This document shows, in pieces, positions 13,752 to 61,260 of a stretch of 64,000 nt of DNA; within the stretch, counting starts at the first letter, position 1, and each line of letters starts with the position of its first letter. The position numbers and the translations under genes are program-made. The stretch spans positions 1,521,001 to 1,585,000 of the forward strand of contig JAVHZZ010000008.1 of assembly GCA_036250195.1 (NCBI GenBank). Reading direction: 5' to 3'. Under the pieces are notes generated by a model. That model was not told the origin of the DNA. It saw nothing but the letters and a program-made list of their open reading frames with translations, and did not search any database. Origin of the DNA: Mixophyes australis (lineage: Eukaryota > Chordata > Amphibia > Anura > Limnodynastidae).

Positions 13752-14945
13752 TGCAGCTTGTTTTTTTTTTTTTTTACACACACGCCACTAGGCATTTATA
13801 TAGTAGATATTTACATAATAAAACTTTTATAAATCGTCCTACGTTATATCTGACCCAGAATCCAGAGTAATAATATATGAATAATGGGATATAGATCTGT
13901 CAGACATGCACAGCGGATGAGACGTCTGTAATACAGTGTGAAGACATTTTTATTTTTCTATCTTATTCAGCCTAGGGTGTTGCAATTGGGAAACAAAAAT
14001 GGGAAAACAGGAGCAGAACATTATCACACTGTGGAAATAGGGCGATGTGACAGCCCACAGACCCTGCAGTATACAAGGAATAGGAATCGGTTTCCTTTAA
14101 TCAGCAGAACAAGCATTACAGCTGCTTTTGGCTTGGGTTTAATTAATGAATATTGTACCTGGGGGCAGATATAAGATGACAAACACGGGGTTATTGATAA
14201 TGGGGAGAGAGAATGTGTCTGTACTGCGCCTGAAGGCATTTTACTTTGATAAATATGATTAACATTTCAGAGACGAGCCTGAGGCGCCGTGTAAGCGACC
14301 AAAGCCAATTAATTACTCTCTAGGAAAAAGTATAAATTAAATCTGAGCTTCAACATATTTCTCTCCCATCAGTCAGCGCGGCTGACGGAGGGCTCGTTTT
14401 GCGCTGAGGGATACGACACAATTTAATGTTCCCTTCTGCAAAACCGCCGATCCACCTAATCTCTGTATTGGCGCTAAAATTATTGGTTCACCTAGTATTG
14501 GTTCTATTGTTGGGTTACTTGAAAAAATAAAGATGAAATCGGATTATTGGGATATATTAAATTGTCCCCAGTGTGGATCTGTAGCTGGAATTTACAGGTG
14601 ATCAGGGAGAAATCCTGAGAAATAATCAATGATTATATTAGGTGAAATTATTAAATTTTTGTTTTCCTTCATTGATATTTACTCAAATAATTTTGGGATA
14701 TTTTCCCCCAGTTTAGTGCACTAGTTATATGACCTCACCGGTCAGAGGTCGCAGGGCAGACGCCAGGGGGGAGTGAATAGACACAAAGATCAGACTGCGA
14801 CACCTGGCGATGAGTTCAGATTTTCATGATAAAGCGTTATCAGAATAAAGATTTAACCGTAATAATGTGGTTACTTTCCTTATATATACTCAGCAATGCG
14901 ATTCCCTGAGTGTTAGGACCCTGGTACAGATATGTGACCTCTCTA

Positions 14946-15968
14946 TGGGGCACATTTATCAATATTCACATAAAGTGAAAAGTAGTTTTCAATCCTTATC
15001 GCAATGATAAGGATTGAACTACTTCTCACATTTATGTACAGCCCTGCACAGAAACAGCAGTTCCGAAAAACTGCTGTTTCAGTGATAAAAAAAAATCATA
15101 CTTACCCCCCTCTTCGGAAGCGCTGTCTTCGGGTCTTCTCTTCACTCTTCAATTGCGCATGTCCAGTTCCAAGAACTGGACATGCGCACACAGATCCCCG
15201 CTCTGTCTCTGCAACGATAGTTCATCATCATCATCATCATTTATTTATATAGCGCCACTAATTCCGCAGCGCTGTACAGAGGACTCATTCACATCAATCC
15301 CTGCCCCATTGGAGCTTACAGTCTAAATTCCCTAATATAGACACACACTCAGACATAGACATACAAACAGAGAGGGAGACAGACAGACAGAGAGGGAGAG
15401 ACTAGGGTCAATTTTGATAGCAGCCAATTAACCTACCAGTATGTTTTTGGAGTGTGGGAGGAAACCGAAGCACCCGGAGGAAACCCACGCAAACACAGGG
15501 AGAACATACAAACTCCACACAGATAAGGCCATGGTTGGGAATCGAACTCATGACCTCAGTGCTGTGGGGCAGAAGTGCTAACCACTAGGCCACTGTGCTG
15601 CAGAGAGAGCGCGCTGAGTGACAGGGAGGGATCATGTGATCCCTCCACACATGCGCTGTCCAGCTCTGCTCTCCGGAGCAGAGCTGACAGCATTAGATTT
15701 CTTCAATTCGGATGATGTACGCCAGCTTCAGCTGGTACATTAACATGACAAGTTCCCGAAAAAAATGTTTTTTCGGGACTTGTTAGATTGCGGCCAGGAG
15801 CAGTCACCATTCTGTTGAATGGGGACTGCTGCCAAAAACGAAGAGGAATGCAAAGCAGCAGATATCCATGATATCTGCTGCGATGCCCCCTTAATAAATT
15901 TGCGGAGGACACTGTGGGACCTTAATGACCCGTTAAAAGCACTATCGTGCTTTATTAAATATGCCCCT
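14946..15968. mobile_element. MITE-like element made of short hairpins, with nested SINE
   Basis: The ends are imperfect inverted repeats: GGGGCACATTTATCAA on the left matches the reverse complement of the right end, GGGGCATATTTAATAA. Between them, outside the nested SINE (15222-15603), is a chain of short perfect palindromes: around 15055-15085 (AACAGCAGTT...AACTGCTGTT), 15160-15185 (TGTCCAGTTC...GAACTGGACA), 15664-15690 (GCTCTGCTC...GAGCAGAGC), 15718-15740, 15747-15786 (a long arm ending CGGGACTTGTT), 15856-15882 and 15938-15953. No coding capacity is seen. The transposase that moved it is unknown. Confidence 0.65.
15222..15603 (-). mobile_element. tRNA-derived SINE, near full length
   Basis: Read on the minus strand the head has a pol III A-box-like TGGCCTAGTGG and a B-box-like GAGTTCGATTCCC, as in tRNA-derived SINEs. 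The body includes CCTCCCACACTCCAAAAACA, then TTAGGGAATTTAGACTGTAA, and it ends in ATAAATAAATGATGATGATG. Other copies lie at 17110, 18990 and 27893. It sits inside the hairpin-rich MITE, so it inserted later. Confidence 0.8.
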
Positions 15969-16328
15969 ATATATAATCTACCCTTCGGATAAATCAGTAT
16001 ATAAAGCAGACTCTGACGCAGGTTCACCCGTCTCTAAGTGTCTGCACCAGATCACACGGCCGAATCGTGTAATAAAAAAGTGTAAAACTGTCAGAGCTGC
16101 TCCTATAGGGGGATCAAACGTGACAGTAAATGTGGGATATAATGTTCGAGAAAACTGATGAAAAATGTGACCATTGGAAAATCATCACCGGACACACAAA
16201 TAAATGTACTCAGAAAATGAAAAACGAATGGAAAAAGTCACAAAGTGTGTGTGTGAGTATGTGTGAGAGTGTGCGTGTGATATGGTAGTGGGAGCATTAA
16301 AATAAATTCATTCAGCCACACTCACTAA
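15969..16328. other. Gene-free, no feature recognised
   Basis: AT-rich sequence with a short GT-rich stretch near 16244-16280. No exon, RNA gene or transposon end was recognised. Confidence 0.5.
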
Positions 16329-16582
16329 TACCACGTTCACACTGCCGCCCCGGGATATTGCCGTCACCGAGCACCGCAGCTCATCAGACCCTGTTCACAC
16401 TGCACCTTGGACCGTTCTCACCGTACGGACCCAGGAATAATCCTGCAAAATCCCCAGGTCTCATTCCTGGGTCATCAGACCCAGATAGATGCAGGGACCC
16501 CCGTTCACACGGAGCCACGACCCAGATCTTCGGGGCTCGCCCTGCCAGTATCCTGCATTTTTAGGTCAGTGTGAACGTGGTA
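16329..16582. mobile_element. MITE with TACCACGTTCACACTG termini
   Basis: TACCACGTTCACACTG at the left end is repeated inverted at the right end (CAGTGTGAACGTGGTA). The interior is GC-richer than its flanks and carries internal echoes such as GTTCACACTGC and GACCCAG/CTGGGTC pairs. It is about 250 bp and non-coding, with possible TA duplications at the ends. Confidence 0.75.
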
Positions 16583-17109
16583 GAAGTAACAGGAAGATTT
16601 TCCACTAAAGGATTTTACTTTAGAGAATGTTTTCCAACAAATTCACCGTCATTCTTAGTAAATATGTTTAAAGATTTTGATGTTTTTCATGTTTTAAACA
16701 TTTTAAGACATTGATAACTTATTTGCTGACTGATTAAAGAGTAACAAATTATGGTCTGTAGTGTTATAATATAACGGGGATTAAGGCGTAAATAATAACA
16801 CATTAAATATGGATAAAGTATTTACTCACAATATTCCGGTCCCGGATGCAAGTGGAACGTGACAAAACAATTAATTCTACAAATCATATTCCTGTATAAA
16901 CCTAGAAATGAAACCAGGAGAAAATGGTAACACATATATAACATATATTGTAAACAGACACCACATACATGTAGCATGTTCCTCTAATCACACACAGGAT
17001 ATCTCGGACATGAAATCGCTGCGGTCAAATCGTTCCCACCAGAAGAGTCATAACTTAGATACGAGCAGTAATATTATGTGTGTAAATGTAACACATCTCA
17101 TTACAATGT
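16583..17109. other. Gene-free AT-rich DNA
   Basis: No gene, RNA or transposon end was recognised. Confidence 0.5.
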
Positions 17110-17296
17110 GATCCCCCCACACTCCAAAAACATACTGCTAGGTTAATTGGCTGCTAACAAATTGACCCTAATCTGTCTGCCTGTGTGTGTGTGTGTGTGT
17201 GTGTATATATTAGGGAATTTAGACTGTAAGCTCCAATGGGGCAGGGACTGATGTGAGCGAGTTCTCTGTACAGCTCTATATAAATGATTATGATTA
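17110..17296 (+). mobile_element. SINE fragment lacking its tRNA head
   Basis: This copy matches the body and tail of the SINE at 15222-15603 on the opposite strand: CACACTCCAAAAACATACTG, then TTAATTGGCTGCTAACA, a GT-run, TTAGGGAATTTAGACTGTAA and ATAAATGATTATGATTA. The 5' tRNA-like part is absent, as expected for a 5'-truncated copy. Confidence 0.8.
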
Positions 17297-18446
17297 GCCT
17301 GGTGCACAATCTACTTCATAAATATCGGTGTCAGCTGTTTTAAATATACAATGTTAATATTCTAAAGGTATAATGTCCTAATAAGATTTACATTATATAT
17401 ATTGTAATCTACCTGTATAACGGCCTCAGGAACTCACTTATTATAATACACAATTGATGTTATTTTGTGTATAATATCCTGTTAATAATGCATATAAAGT
17501 GTGTGCTGATGTCATCACTTCAGTGTGCATTATAAGGTATTATGAACAGACTACTTATAATTTACAATGAGGTACAATAATCATTATATAATCTCAGTCT
17601 ATATTACTCCCTATATAACACACCTGAGGTGTGAATCTAAATCTATCACTCCTGAAAATAACACTCGTATTCCCTAAATTTCTTTCATACAGATCCGCGG
17701 ATGTATTACGTTACTGTTAGGAACAGGTGACTGTTCTCAGCCTGAGTGTGATCACCTGACCTCCACTCACCTGCACTGATTGGCTACTACTAGTTTAAAT
17801 ACCCGTCAGCTTCATGAGATGCAGCCGCCTATAGTATTTAGTTTATGCGGACGGCACCGCATTCATCCATGGGGGGGCGGCAGATGTCCCCCTGCCCAGA
17901 AGTATCCTGCACCCGTTACCATAGATACAGTATCTCTGCTCAGACTCCCAGTCAGGTCCTCTGTGGTGCCTACTTACCGGAGTTATCACTACTTGAGAAT
18001 AAGTCCTGGGGACAACCGAGTACCGGCGAACATATCAGGTTCTATGGGAAAGGGGGTTACTATAGGTTAAGCTCTCGTCAACAACAGGTTCTGATAACTC
18101 AACTCATAGGGTGATTCGTGTTAGTTTACATCAGTTATTGTTCTCGTTACCACATTCACTGACATCCTGTTGCTATCTGGTAAGAATTTTTGGGGTTATT
18201 TGTATTATTTTTTGTTTTTACCACAGGTAAATGAGTCATAAATTCCCATAATGATCTTTGAACGCCAGTGTTTACTGGTGATGACCTTTATATTACATCG
18301 AGACTTCTCACCGTGCTGTAATAAGCCTCCAGTATCCCCTTGTGGAGCGTCATCCCCTGGTAACCGGATGGCGCTGTGTGTCACTATTGCGCTGTTTTTA
18401 TTTTGTTCAATGTAGTCTGACCTGTAGGTAATATCTATTGTCTTAT
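17297..18446. other. Gene-free DNA
   Basis: AT-rich sequence up to about 17700, then more mixed composition. Short frames at 17780-18114 have no family signature. I see no supported gene. Confidence 0.5.
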
Positions 18447-18505
18447 GTATGTGTATATATGTGTATATATGTATGTGTGTGTGTATATATATGTGTGTAT
18501 ATATA

Positions 18506-18552
<47 letters not shown>
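18447..18552. repeat. TG/TA microsatellite
   Basis: Alternating GT and AT dinucleotides ending in a pure AT run of about 40 bp. Both strands stay open by composition alone. Confidence 0.95.
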
Positions 18553-18558
<6 letters not shown>

Positions 18559-18989
18559 ACGTGTCCATTCTGTGCAGAAAACTGATGAATTCTGGACTTT
18601 ATTGATGGAGTTGCATCTATGGGCCGCCCAGTAGGACACTATATAATATGGACAAAAACATTCGGACACTTGACCATTACACCAACAGGGACTGTAATGA
18701 CATTGTATTCAGATACATATACTTTTATATGGAGCTGGTCCCCCTTCTGCAGTGATAACAGCTTCCACTCTTCTTGGAAGGCTCCACAAGATGTTGGAGT
18801 GTTTCTGTGGGAATTTGTGCCCATTCATTCTGTAGAGCATTTATGAGGTCAGACACTGATGTTGGACGAGAAGACCTGGCTCACAATCTCTGTTCCAGTT
18901 CATCCTAAAGGTGTTCGATGGGGTTGAGGTCAGGGCTCTGTGCGGCCCAGTCAAGTTCTTCCACACCGAACACATCAAACCATGTCTTT

Positions 18990-19312
18990 GTATCATCACC
19001 ATTTATTTATATAGCACCACTGATTTCGCAGCGCTGTAGAGAACTCATTCACATCAGTCCCTTACACCCTAATATAGACACACACACACAGATTCAGACA
19101 GACATGGAGAGACTAGGGTCAATTTTGATAGCAGTCAATTAACCTACTAGTATGTTTTTGGACTGTGGGAGGAAACCAGAGCACCTGGAGGAAATCCACA
19201 CAAACGTGGGGAGAACATACAAACTCCACACAGAGAAGACCATGGTCGGGAATTGAACTCATGACCCCTGCGCTGTGAGGCAGAAGTGCTAACCACTACG
19301 CCACCGTGCTGG
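18990..19312 (-). mobile_element. SINE nested in the Tc1 transposon
   Basis: Same family and orientation as the copy at 15222: tail ATAAATAAATGGTGATGAT, body with TTTCCTCCCACAGTCCAAA, and a tRNA-like head ending near 19312. It interrupts Tc1 sequence that resumes at GGGGCACAGTCATG. Confidence 0.85.
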
Positions 19313-19628
19313 GGCACAGTCATGTTGGAATAGAAGAGGGCCTTCCCTAAATCCATTCCATTAAGCTACAGCCGACAGTTTTTGTGCTTACATTAATGTC
19401 AGTGAAAATTCAGAACTCTTCAGCTATGGAATAAGAAGAGAGTTGGCGACTTTTACACACCATGCGCCCAAGCAGTCGTTGACCCCACTCTGTGATTTTA
19501 CGTGGTCTTCTGCTTCGTGGCTGAGTTGCTGTTGCTCCTAAACGCTTCCACTTTCTAATATCACTTACAGCTGACCGTGGAATATCCAGCAGGGATCAAA
19601 TTTCACAAACTGTCTTATTGTAAAGGTG

Positions 19629-19708
19629 ACATCCTATCACAGTACCACACATCCTATCACAGTACCACACATCCTATCACAGTACCACACATCCTATCAC
19701 AGTACCAC
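19629..19708. repeat. Four tandem copies of a 20-bp word in Tc1
   Basis: ACATCCTATCACAGTACCAC occurs four times without change. The word belongs to the Tc1 transposase gene and is normally single, so this is a local expansion in this copy. Confidence 0.95.
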
Positions 19709-19896
19709 GGCTGAAAGTCACTGAGCTCTTCAGAACGACCCATTTTGTATCACAAATGTTTACATATGGAGACTGCATGGCTGGTGCTTGATTATATACA
19801 CCTCTGGCAACGGGTCTATTGAAACACCTCAATGCCGTAATTAACAGGTGCGGCCAAATACTTTTGTCCATATAGTGGTTATCTATATATCTACAT

Positions 19897-20082
19897 CACT
19901 GTTTCCCAACTCCAGTCCTCAGGGACCCCTAACAGGGCAGGTTTTCCAGGTCACAAGTGAAATTAGTACCACCTGTGGATCTGTTACAATGTATCAGTAA
20001 CGAATACACCTGTGCTCCAGCAAAGAAATATGGAAAACCTGCACTGTTAGGGGTCCCTGAGGACTGGAGTTGGGAAACACTG
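19897..20082. mobile_element. hAT-type MITE with perfect 8-bp target duplication
   Basis: A 186-bp element with terminal inverted repeats of about 50 bp. The left end begins CACTGTTTCCCAACTCCAGT and the right end, inverted, begins CAGTGTTTCCCAACTCCAGT. The identical 8-bp word ATCTACAT flanks it at 19889-19896 and 20083-20090. An 8-bp duplication with CA(G/C)TG termini is the signature of the hAT superfamily. It has no coding capacity. Confidence 0.92.
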
Positions 20083-20090
20083 ATCTACAT

Positions 20091-22349
20091 CATCCATATA
20101 ATATTCGCCCTCAGCTTTAGTCATTGTATTTTCTTACATCATGGAATCAAAATGGATTCAGAAATTTGCACCATTCAGCAATATGGCAATAAAAACGGGT
20201 CACAATAATGTATTACAGCCTCCTCCCCTACGGTATTACTCTGTAGAAGCCCCTTTAGCTCATGTTACAGCTGTATTGTGGATCTCTCCCAGATTTACAC
20301 ATCAGGACGTTCTAATTGTTGTACGTTCTGCTCTCATGTATCATTAGTTTTTTTGGAACAATGGATTTCTTACACATTTGGAAGCGATCAAACTTTTATT
20401 GAAATCCCTTCCCCATTATATAGACACCTCTCCTGGGTAATCTCTAGCTCCTACAAGTATTTGTTCGTGTCACAGAGAAAGCAGACAGATTATTAAAGGG
20501 AATTTATCAGTGAAATTTTACAAATAATCTTCACACAGGAATGTTAAATATTAGAATTCTAGGATTGTGCAGTAGGAACAAACGGCCACCAGAGAGCGCT
20601 GTTCTAAGTAGTGAGAAAGCCTGCTGCACCTGTGAGGATATTCTGGGTACAGGAAGGGCGTCCTCTAGTGGCTGGAACGACACCTAACACTATCAGATGC
20701 AACATGATTCCACAGCTTTGTAGTTTCATTATCACTCTCTGTCCCTATACACATAGGGGGGGACCTGTTCCTTGTTCTGCCTATTTCTACTCTTCTAACA
20801 GACATTTATATTAATACTGAAATATGTACAAGTTATTCTGATCAGTAGACACTTTTTAATGACCTGCAGGAAATAACCAGTCCTTTATGTAACAGGGTCA
20901 CATTCCAGTTTCGGAGGTCAGAACGGCTGTTTGGTGGCTGCGGATGATTACGCTGCAGAGACCGGCTGTGGTCGGAACATGAAATAAGAGAATAGATTTG
21001 AAGCATCTCTCCAGGATGGACACAAGATTTCTAGAGGGGTTTCCAATTTCTGGATTCTGTAATGAAGACAAAAAATTGCAGCAATAAATCTACAACAGGC
21101 ACTATTTATGTAAAATTAAGGGAAAGGTCGTAACGGTCGCTAAATCTAACAATGACCATTCCATAAGTTTTCAACCGTCACTCTTCCTGTGCCTCGGGGC
21201 AGGTCCACTCGACTCTCGTTTCTGTGCCCCCCCACTCTGACGACAGATCTCCTGGTGGGAATCTGCATAAGATGGACAATTCCAGCAGAAAGTTCCTAAT
21301 AAAAGGACGTATTTGTGCCAGTTATTTATGAACCATCAGCAACATATGAATGGGAAAGGTTCTGTACAGACATTTCCTCCAAGTCCTCTAACCCACAGAC
21401 ATGGCGGAAGGAGGAGATATATCTCTGGATATCTGTTCTCTCAGAAATAAACCCACGTCTGGCTCCAGTCTGCTTTTTACAGGCACCAGCTGAGGACTAA
21501 AATCTCCTCCAATATAGAATAAATAAAGTCTATAAAACAATGGAGAATTATTTCCACCGATGATTTATCTTCTCCACTGTGTAGAGACAGAAACCGCCAC
21601 ACCTGACCCTCAGCTCCCCCATGTTCCTTACACGTTCTACAAGGGGTCCTACGTTCTGTTAGGAGGTTCTTGTATTCTATATAACAAGGGTCCCGGAGAT
21701 GTCACAACCACCGAGGTGCTGGGAATAATCTCCGCAGCCAAGGTCTATAAACGTCCCAAATAAACCAGCTCCGGAACGGAAAATTATTTCATACGCAGAA
21801 TGACGTCATCTCTGTCCCAGTGTTACATATAATGTAGATATTGGGACACAGCAAAATACTGTATAACAACAGCATAATGGGTGGGGTCTGTAGCCAGGAA
21901 ATCAGCCAATACTCCATATTCTCTGTCTGCATAGAAGATGCACCGGTACAGCCCCACCCCCTGACCAGGCGCTAAACTCATCCCATCAGATTTGGCCCCC
22001 AGATGCCCCTGTGTAGATATGGGACCACTGGTCGTTGGTTTGAGAAGTCTGATAAATTATATTATTTTTCAACAGAATTATCATTATTAATGTTTTCTAA
22101 GCTCCGGCCCTGTCGAGTGACCCCAGTGTCGAATAACGGAAATAGCAGGTTTGAGCAGAGGGTCGGGGTGAGATAAAGATTGAAGCGGTAGTGTCATTTC
22201 TCCTTTTTAATGTAATCACCTGCAGTAGGTCGTGTGGTGTCCCCTGGTAGATCGGTCTCACAGAGGTGGACTATAGCACTTCCATCATGATTGTCTACAT
22301 TAAAGCACAATATTCTCACAGAAATTAGTGAAAGAAGAGAACAGACCAA
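20091..22349. other. Gene-free region downstream of mast2
   Basis: Short frames only, none with a family signature. No complete transposon was recognised. This appears to be intergenic sequence past the inferred mast2 poly(A) site. Confidence 0.55.
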
Positions 22350-22365
22350 GAGAAGCAAAAATCAG

Positions 22366-22371
22366 TTTATT
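22366..22371 (-). promoter_or_regulatory. Inferred mast2 poly(A) signal
   Basis: TTTATT on the plus strand is AATAAA on the transcribed strand. It is the first canonical hexamer I find downstream of the mast2 stop codon at 24031. The transcribed-strand sequence beyond it (GGTCTGTTCTCTTCTTTC) is U-rich, as expected downstream of a cleavage site. An ATTAAA variant at 23902-23907 could give a much shorter 3' UTR. Confidence 0.55.
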
Positions 22372-22674
22372 GGATGCTGTGCGTGGAGTCTCACATAGAT
22401 CCGCAGTCACACAATGTACAGGAGCAGATCTCGCACCATGCGCAGATCTCGTACAGATCTCACATGCGCTTCTTCTGTTTAACTTTCATCAATAGAAACA
22501 ACTTCTTTCATTTTTATCTTTTTTTGACAATGAAAAAAGAAAATCCCACACACATATCTACCATTCAACCCAAGTTTCTCTGCACTCCAAGTGCTTTATC
22601 CAACGAGCTAATGGAAAAAATATATTTATGTAAAAAACAAAACACAACACAAGTACCTTTAACACCAGACAGCG

Positions 22675-22934
22675 CAGGGACCCCCGGACAGGGCACCGCG
22701 CAGGGACCCCCGGACAGGGCACCGCGCAGGGACCCCCGGACAGGGCACCGCGCAGGGACCCCCGGACAGGGCACCGCGCAGGGACCCCCGGACAGGGCAC
22801 CGCGCAGGGACCCCCGGACAGGGCACCGCGCAGGGACCCCCGGACAGGGCACCGCGCAGGGACCCCCGGACAGGGCACCGCGCAGGGACCCCCGGACAGG
22901 GCACCGCGCAGGGACCCCCGGACAGGGCACAGTG
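22675..22934. repeat. 26-bp GC-rich minisatellite, 10 copies
   Basis: Ten essentially identical copies of a 26-bp unit made of CAGGGACCCCCGG and ACAGGGCACCGCG. Copies start at 22675 and every 26 bp to 22909. Three units equal 26 codons, so several frames on both strands remain open; these frames are not genes. It lies in the inferred 3' UTR of mast2. Confidence 0.97.
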
Positions 22935-24030
22935 CAGACAACACGTACACACTATTGTAGTAAACAGGATTCTCTGCTGTCGCTTCTGTCAGAGGTTGGT
23001 CCAGATAAGTGATCACCCCCCCCCCGGGAGAGAGAGCAGGGAACATTGTACCCCCAGATCGAGGCAAAGGCCGTACATTGCTCAGGTCTCGCTTTACTCA
23101 CCAGCAGACAATGGAACACGATAAATACTGACGTGTAATAGGGATGAGAGAAGGCGCCTGTTACATGTGTTACCTCCATAGAGCGGCATTAGTAGGACTC
23201 AAGACTTCTTGCAGAATGGACCTATCCTCTATATGGAGAGATCTCTCTGGTATCTATACGTGTCTCTATTCTACCCCCACATGTACAATGAGGCAACACA
23301 TCTTATGCTACAAACCCAGATTCACACTTTACTAATAGTGTCTCACACTAGATGATACTGGACAATACAATGATAGAACTCACCAAAGCCCTTTTCTTTA
23401 CTACCCAGAAACTAAGCTACTTCTACCTGTGTACGCTGTTCACGGGTAAAGTCTATAAAATTGTAAACATGGCAAAGTACCTTGTATTTTAAAACAAAAA
23501 TCTTAAAAAAAAATGACAGTTTACTTGTTATTACTACATTGAACCAGAAGAGGGAGCAATTGTATCTGAAATGTTTCCACCAAGATCCTGATTTAGGGAC
23601 TCTAATTCCCTTTACATTTAGACAATAGCTTAAATCTGCCGAAGGGGTCGAGTGACCATGAAACGTTACAGTTATTCCTGTCCTGAGTAGGCAGTATATA
23701 CGTATACCTCCGAATCATGAAATGCATTGTGCTAAATTTACATTTACTATTCAGAGAAATGAAGAGAACGGACCGCTGCATGAGGAGTAAACAAGGAGAT
23801 CGATCATATTTGAAAGGGGGGAAAACAAAACAATGGATAATGAAATATTCTGCAAACACAGAAGAGATTTCTCCTGACACGAACGGCTCTCTGCATGAAT
23901 GTTTAATGTGTGTCTGCATATTGAGAATACCCTGTAACACTATGACACTAGGAGCCCCCCAGTGTCACCCCCCCATGGTAATCTATACAGAGATATATAC
24001 AGCTAGTGGGCAGCACAGTCCAGGGAGCTG

Positions 24031-61062
<37,032 letters not shown>

Positions 61063-61260
61063 CTGAGTACAGAAACACAGAAGAGAAGGACACTAAAGCG
61101 CATGCGTACGGGGCTGCTCAGGAACGCAGGACGGAAAATCAAACAGCAAATACAGTGAGAAACAGCTAAGTATGAGGACTGAAAGATAGACATAAAAGGG
61201 GTGTTCAATTCACACGTCACTTTGCTGAATGCTGATGTCCGTATGTCCCTCCTACACACA

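Larger units (their letters stand above)
13290..14943. other. Gene-free flank of the satellite
   Basis: Mostly AT-rich single-copy-looking DNA. It contains a CATC/CCTT-rich low-complexity stretch near 13560-13625, a T-run near 13760 and a 25-bp direct repeat (listed separately). No exon, RNA gene or long frame is supported. Confidence 0.6.
18637..19877 (-). mobile_element. Broken Tc1/mariner transposon
   Basis: The ends are inverted: ATATGGACAAAAACATTCGG on the left and AATACTTTTGTCCATATAGTG on the right. Inside, the minus strand keeps recognisable Tc1 transposase-gene stretches. Near 19740 a start region reads like the Tc1 N-terminus (MGRSEEL-type, with a shifted frame), followed by the helix-turn-helix part. 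Near 18780-18960 the C-terminal part is recognisable (for example the region encoding DLNPIEH). The central part that should encode most of the DDE catalytic core is missing. A SINE is inserted at 18990-19312 and a 20-bp word is expanded four times at 19629-19708. The element is dead. Confidence 0.88.
22350..24030 (-). other. mast2: Inferred mast2 3' UTR
   Basis: From the stop codon to just past the AATAAA at 22366. No splice signals or conserved frame were seen. It contains the 26-bp minisatellite at 22675-22934. Its extent is inferred from the poly(A) signal only. Confidence 0.5.

Noticed and set aside
15541..15603. Functional tRNA gene
   Set aside because: A- and B-box-like words are present but no cloverleaf is complete; it is the head of a SINE.
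18205..18669. 154-codon minus-strand frame
   Set aside because: Crosses a TG/TA microsatellite and a Tc1 end; the tyrosine/isoleucine runs come from composition.
20583..20670. Further CTCF sites (CCACCAGAGAGCGC and the reverse of CCTCTAGTGG)
   Set aside because: Each misses an important core position; only the site at 13738 matches fully.
22374..23067. Pro/Gly/Arg-rich frames on both strands
   Set aside because: They arise from the 26-bp minisatellite, whose three-unit length is 26 codons.
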